This document shows, in pieces, positions 32,209-34,518 of a DNA stretch of 34,518 bases. Every line of letters begins with the position of its first letter. Within the stretch, counting starts at the first letter, position 1. The position numbers and the translations under genes were made by a program. The stretch spans positions 1-34,518 of the forward strand of contig CBFHRX010000019.1 in NCBI GenBank assembly GCA_965658355.1, in the 5' to 3' direction. The notes beneath the pieces were generated by a model, which did no database searches, was not told where the DNA came from, and saw only the letters and a list, made by a program, of their open reading frames with translations. Source of the stretch: UBA11891 sp965658355 (GTDB lineage: Bacteria; Bacteroidota; Bacteroidia; Flavobacteriales; Flavobacteriaceae).

Positions 32209-32591
32209 GCCGCTTGAATTTTTGCGGCTAACTGCTGTAAAGAAGCTGAATCCGCCTCTACTTTTGATTGAAAGCTAGCGTCTTCCATCGTGTTAAGCGG
32301 AATTAAATGAACGTGAACATGGGGAACTTCAAGTCCGATAACGTGCATCCCAATACGCTTGCAGGGGACAGCTTTCCGCAAAGCCAAACCTACCTTCCTG
32401 CTAAATTCGAGCAGGGCCGCGTACTCTGCTTGGCTGAGGTCCAAGAGTCGGTCTGTTTCCTTTTTAGGGATGCAAAGGGTGTGTCCGAGGGCATTCGGAT
32501 TGATATCCAAAAAAGCCAGGTGATCGTCGTCTTCTGCTACTTTATAACAGGGGATTTCCCCGGCTACAATTTGGGAGAAAATACTGGCCAT
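32202..32591 (-). CDS. HIT-family nucleotide-binding protein
   Basis: The 129-residue protein ends its core with the histidine triad HVHVHLIPL near residue 90-98, the nucleotide phosphoramidase site of the Hint branch. The N-terminus SIFSQIVAGEIPCYKVAEDD is typical, including a cysteine. Hint-type enzymes hydrolyse adenosine phosphoramidates and acyl-adenylates. Its ATG overlaps the greA stop by one base (TAATG), so the two genes are coupled, an arrangement I believe recurs in Bacteroidota. Its end overlaps the histidine kinase gene. Confidence 0.94.
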   Translation of the reverse strand: MASIFSQIVAGEIPCYKVAEDDDHLAFLDINPNALGHTLCIPKKETDRLLDLSQAEYAALLEFSRKVGLALRKAVPCKRIGMHVIGLEVPHVHVHLIPLNTMEDASFQSKVEADSASLQQLAAKIQAAY

Positions 32592-33067
32592 TAGTCTCTG
32601 CTTATGGTCAGGATTTCCAATCCGATCGTCCCATTGGGAACGGTAATCTCGGCGACATCACCAACAGATTTTCCAAGCAGGCCTTTTCCTATTGGCGACT
32701 CTACAGAAATTTTCCCACTGGCCAAATCAGCCTCTGACTGCGCCACGAGCTTGTATTTTACCACTTGGTTGTTCAGCTGGTTTTTTACCTCAACAGTAGA
32801 GTGAACTAATACTTTCGAAGTATCCAATTCAGATTCGTTGATGATTCTTGCATTGGCCAGCACTTCTTCTAGCTTGGAGATCTGCAGCTCCAATAAGCCT
32901 TGTGCCTCTTTCGCGGCATCGTATTCGGCATTTTCACTTAAATCTCCCTTGTCGCGTGCCTCAGCAATCGCTTGCGAAGCTTTCGGGCGCTCTACGTCTT
33001 TGAGCTGACGTAACTCTTCTCGCAACTTTTTTAACCCCTCTGGGGTATAATATGATACTTTACTCAT
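32591..33067 (-). CDS. greA: Transcription elongation factor GreA
   Basis: GreA rescues backtracked RNA polymerase by stimulating cleavage of the RNA 3' end. The 158-residue length is normal. The N-terminal coiled coil carries the acidic tip GDLSENAEYDAAKEAQG at about 41-57 (Asp and Glu coordinate the second Mg ion). The C-terminal FKBP-like domain includes VESPIGKGLLGKSVGD. It is the first gene of a greA-HIT pair and is divergent from the Rieske-like lipoprotein gene with 41 bases between. Confidence 0.96.
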   Translation of the reverse strand: MSKVSYYTPEGLKKLREELRQLKDVERPKASQAIAEARDKGDLSENAEYDAAKEAQGLLELQISKLEEVLANARIINESELDTSKVLVHSTVEVKNQLNNQVVKYKLVAQSEADLASGKISVESPIGKGLLGKSVGDVAEITVPNGTIGLEILTISRD

Positions 33068-33108
33068 AATTTTAGCTTGAAAACAAATACTCCCTGTAGT
33101 AATGGGGA

Positions 33109-33582
33109 GTGATTAACAAATATAAGAAATTGAATTTGTCTGCTAAAAAAAGACGGGGGCTTCTCCTCTCCCTTATCGTGATGGGACTTACTTCTTGTTC
33201 GAAAACCCCTATCGTTCGAAATCCGTATCTCTCCGATGTTCCCATCAACTACCAAGTAAACTTAAACCTTCCCCAATACGATGCTCTTCGTTTTGTTGGG
33301 GGAAGTGCCTATATCTCCCAAGCAGGACTCAAGGGGGTATTGCTATACAACTTGAACGGCGGTACTTTTTTGGCATGGGAGGCCAGCTGCCCCAACCATG
33401 CTCCTCAAAGCTGCTCCTTGCTGACACTCAATAGCAGCTTGGCGGAATGTCGCTGTGAAAACTACCAATACAGCCTCGCCAATGGACAATTACTCAATGC
33501 CGACGAAAACACGAGCAGCAGCTACCCGATGCTCAACTATCAGGTGGAAGCCTATGATTCTTTTTTAACGATTCGGAACTAA
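33109..33582 (+). CDS. Degenerate Rieske-like lipoprotein
   Basis: The 157-residue product has a lipoprotein signal (lipobox GLTSC, cysteine 30). The C-terminal half looks like a Rieske fold: AWEASCPNHAPQSC (about 89-102), then AECRCENYQYSLANGQLL (about 112-129), the usual strand-loop-strand spacing. True Rieske proteins bind a 2Fe-2S cluster through C-x-H and C-x-x-H. Here the aligned histidine positions hold Asn96 and Glu117, although His97 lies next to the first, and four cysteines (94, 102, 114, 116) remain. So a normal Rieske cluster is doubtful. The start is a GTG at 33109; a TTG a few codons downstream is possible. It ends one base before the stop of the convergent TonB-receptor gene. 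Function unknown. Confidence 0.7.
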   Translation: MINKYKKLNLSAKKRRGLLLSLIVMGLTSCSKTPIVRNPYLSDVPINYQVNLNLPQYDALRFVGGSAYISQAGLKGVLLYNLNGGTFLAWEASCPNHAPQSCSLLTLNSSLAECRCENYQYSLANGQLLNADENTSSSYPMLNYQVEAYDSFLTIRN

Positions 33583-33583
33583 T

Positions 33584-34518
33584 TTAAAAATCCACTGTTA
33601 GCCCCAGTAAAAAGTGGGTCCCAGCTTGTGGATAAAAACCAGCTCCTTCAATCGTTGTCGTTTGTCCGGGCGTAGACCAGCTATCGTCATAGGTATAGAA
33701 ATACCCATTGGACACATACTTTCTGTTGAATATGTTGTTGACCAACAGATTCAGCTGAACTCCTTCAACCCATTTTTGGGGAGACCAACGGTAAGAAGCA
33801 CTTAAATCGGACACAAGATAGGCGGGCAATTTGGATACTTCAGAATCGATATTCCCCATATACTGGGAGCTGATGTACTTGGACAACAGGGCCAGCTGCA
33901 GCTTGGTGTTGGGAACAAAAGCAAGGGCACTCCCGGCAATTAGGGAGGGTGAATACGCCAATTTTGTGCTCCCTAAATTCGTAAGCTGTCCGTCTCTTTG
34001 AAAGAAAAAGTCCCGGTTTTCATTTCTGCTTAAGGCAATATTGGGCTGCCATAGCCATTGGTTGGCGAACTGAATTTTAGCTTCTGCTTCTATTCCAATT
34101 CGGCGGCTGTTTCCAATATTTTCACGAATGGGATTCCCCACTTCATCCAAAGCCCCTGTCAGGGCTAACTGGTCTTTATAGGCCATCCAATAGGCGTTGA
34201 CTTGCAGTTGCAGCTTGGATTCAGTAAGGCGCCACCCCAATTCAAAGTCATGGAGTTTCTCGGGGACAGGATTGCCATTTTCATAATCTGTTCGGTTGGG
34301 CTCTCGCTGTGCACGCGCGTAGGAAAAAAAGAATCGCTGTACTTCTGAAGCTTTGTAAGTGATCCCCGCTTTGGGGTTGAAAAATGTAAATTGATCGTCA
34401 ACACTAAACACAGCAGGACCCGCTACTTCTCCCCCAACTTCGTAGTTGACAGAACGCAATTGCAAGTCTAAGTAGCCAATCCATTGGGCACTAAATTCCT
34501 GTGTCCACTTGGTAAAAA
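33584..34518 (-). CDS. TonB-dependent outer membrane receptor (partial, C-terminal)
   Basis: The frame is open to the right edge, so only the last 310 or so residues of the beta-barrel are present. Typical barrel segments are FNPKAGITYKASEVQRFFFS (the start of a barrel strand pair), YENGNPVPEKLHDFELGWRL, LPAYLVSDLSASYRWSP, and LLVNNIFNRKYVSNGYFY. The protein ends HFLLGLTVDF with a terminal Phe, as expected for barrels inserted by BamA. The plug domain and TonB box lie outside the window. Ligand (siderophore, heme, copper chelate or other) cannot be inferred. The gene is convergent with the Rieske-like lipoprotein gene. Confidence 0.92.
   Translation of the reverse strand, partial: FTKWTQEFSAQWIGYLDLQLRSVNYEVGGEVAGPAVFSVDDQFTFFNPKAGITYKASEVQRFFFSYARAQREPNRTDYENGNPVPEKLHDFELGWRLTESKLQLQVNAYWMAYKDQLALTGALDEVGNPIRENIGNSRRIGIEAEAKIQFANQWLWQPNIALSRNENRDFFFQRDGQLTNLGSTKLAYSPSLIAGSALAFVPNTKLQLALLSKYISSQYMGNIDSEVSKLPAYLVSDLSASYRWSPQKWVEGVQLNLLVNNIFNRKYVSNGYFYTYDDSWSTPGQTTTIEGAGFYPQAGTHFLLGLTVDF

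Noticed and set aside
31036..33067. A two-component system around the histidine kinase
   Set aside because: No receiver-domain gene is adjacent; the neighbours are a HIT protein and GreA on the other strand.

Overview
The window looks like a chromosomal piece from a marine-type member of the Flavobacteriia (phylum Bacteroidota). Several things point there. Start codons lack Shine-Dalgarno sequences. Promoters match the Bacteroidota pattern TTG-N17-23-TAnnTTTG and often sit directly against the start codon. There is a sufA-sufB order, a DUF3127 protein, a TonB-dependent receptor, many lipoproteins, a carotenoid cyclase, and an rplM-rpsI-rpsB-tsf block. Coding density is very high: no gene-free stretch exceeds about 165 bases, so there are no large empty regions to describe. 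I see no tRNA, rRNA, insertion sequence, phage gene or CRISPR array.

Layout. 1-930 (minus): Fe-S cluster assembly, sufA and the start of sufB. 1033-5494 (minus): a tight four-gene operon of lipoproteins, made of a choice-of-anchor-B protein, a seven-repeat propeller-like protein, an MbnP-like protein and an MbnH-like di-heme peroxidase; this is the most interesting locus. 5546-9599: thiL, a ZIP metal transporter, lycopene cyclase and a polyprenyl diphosphate synthase. 9690-18288: a TetR-controlled RND efflux operon that runs on into aspS and a small membrane protein. A 14-bp-arm palindrome in the tetR/prenyl-synthase divergent region is a probable operator. 18356-23712: cold-shock protein, tadA, dxs and polA. 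23729-27048: an AraC regulator divergent from a PhyH-type dioxygenase and an SDR dehydrogenase, then an SRAP protein. 27213-29923: L13, S9, S2 and EF-Ts with structured leaders. 29993-33067: DNA glycosylase Tag, a DUF3127 protein with an SSB-like tail, an orphan histidine kinase, HIT protein and GreA. 33109-34518: a degenerate Rieske-like lipoprotein and the end of a TonB-dependent receptor.

How the genes fit together. Dxs, the prenyl synthase and lycopene cyclase belong to isoprenoid and carotenoid synthesis, but the window holds only part of that pathway. The MbnP/MbnH-like pair suggests copper handling at the cell surface by a protein whose tryptophan is oxidised by its partner. Several genes serve DNA maintenance (polA, tag, the SRAP protein, perhaps the DUF3127 protein), though they are scattered. 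All functional calls come from reading motifs by eye; no database search was run.
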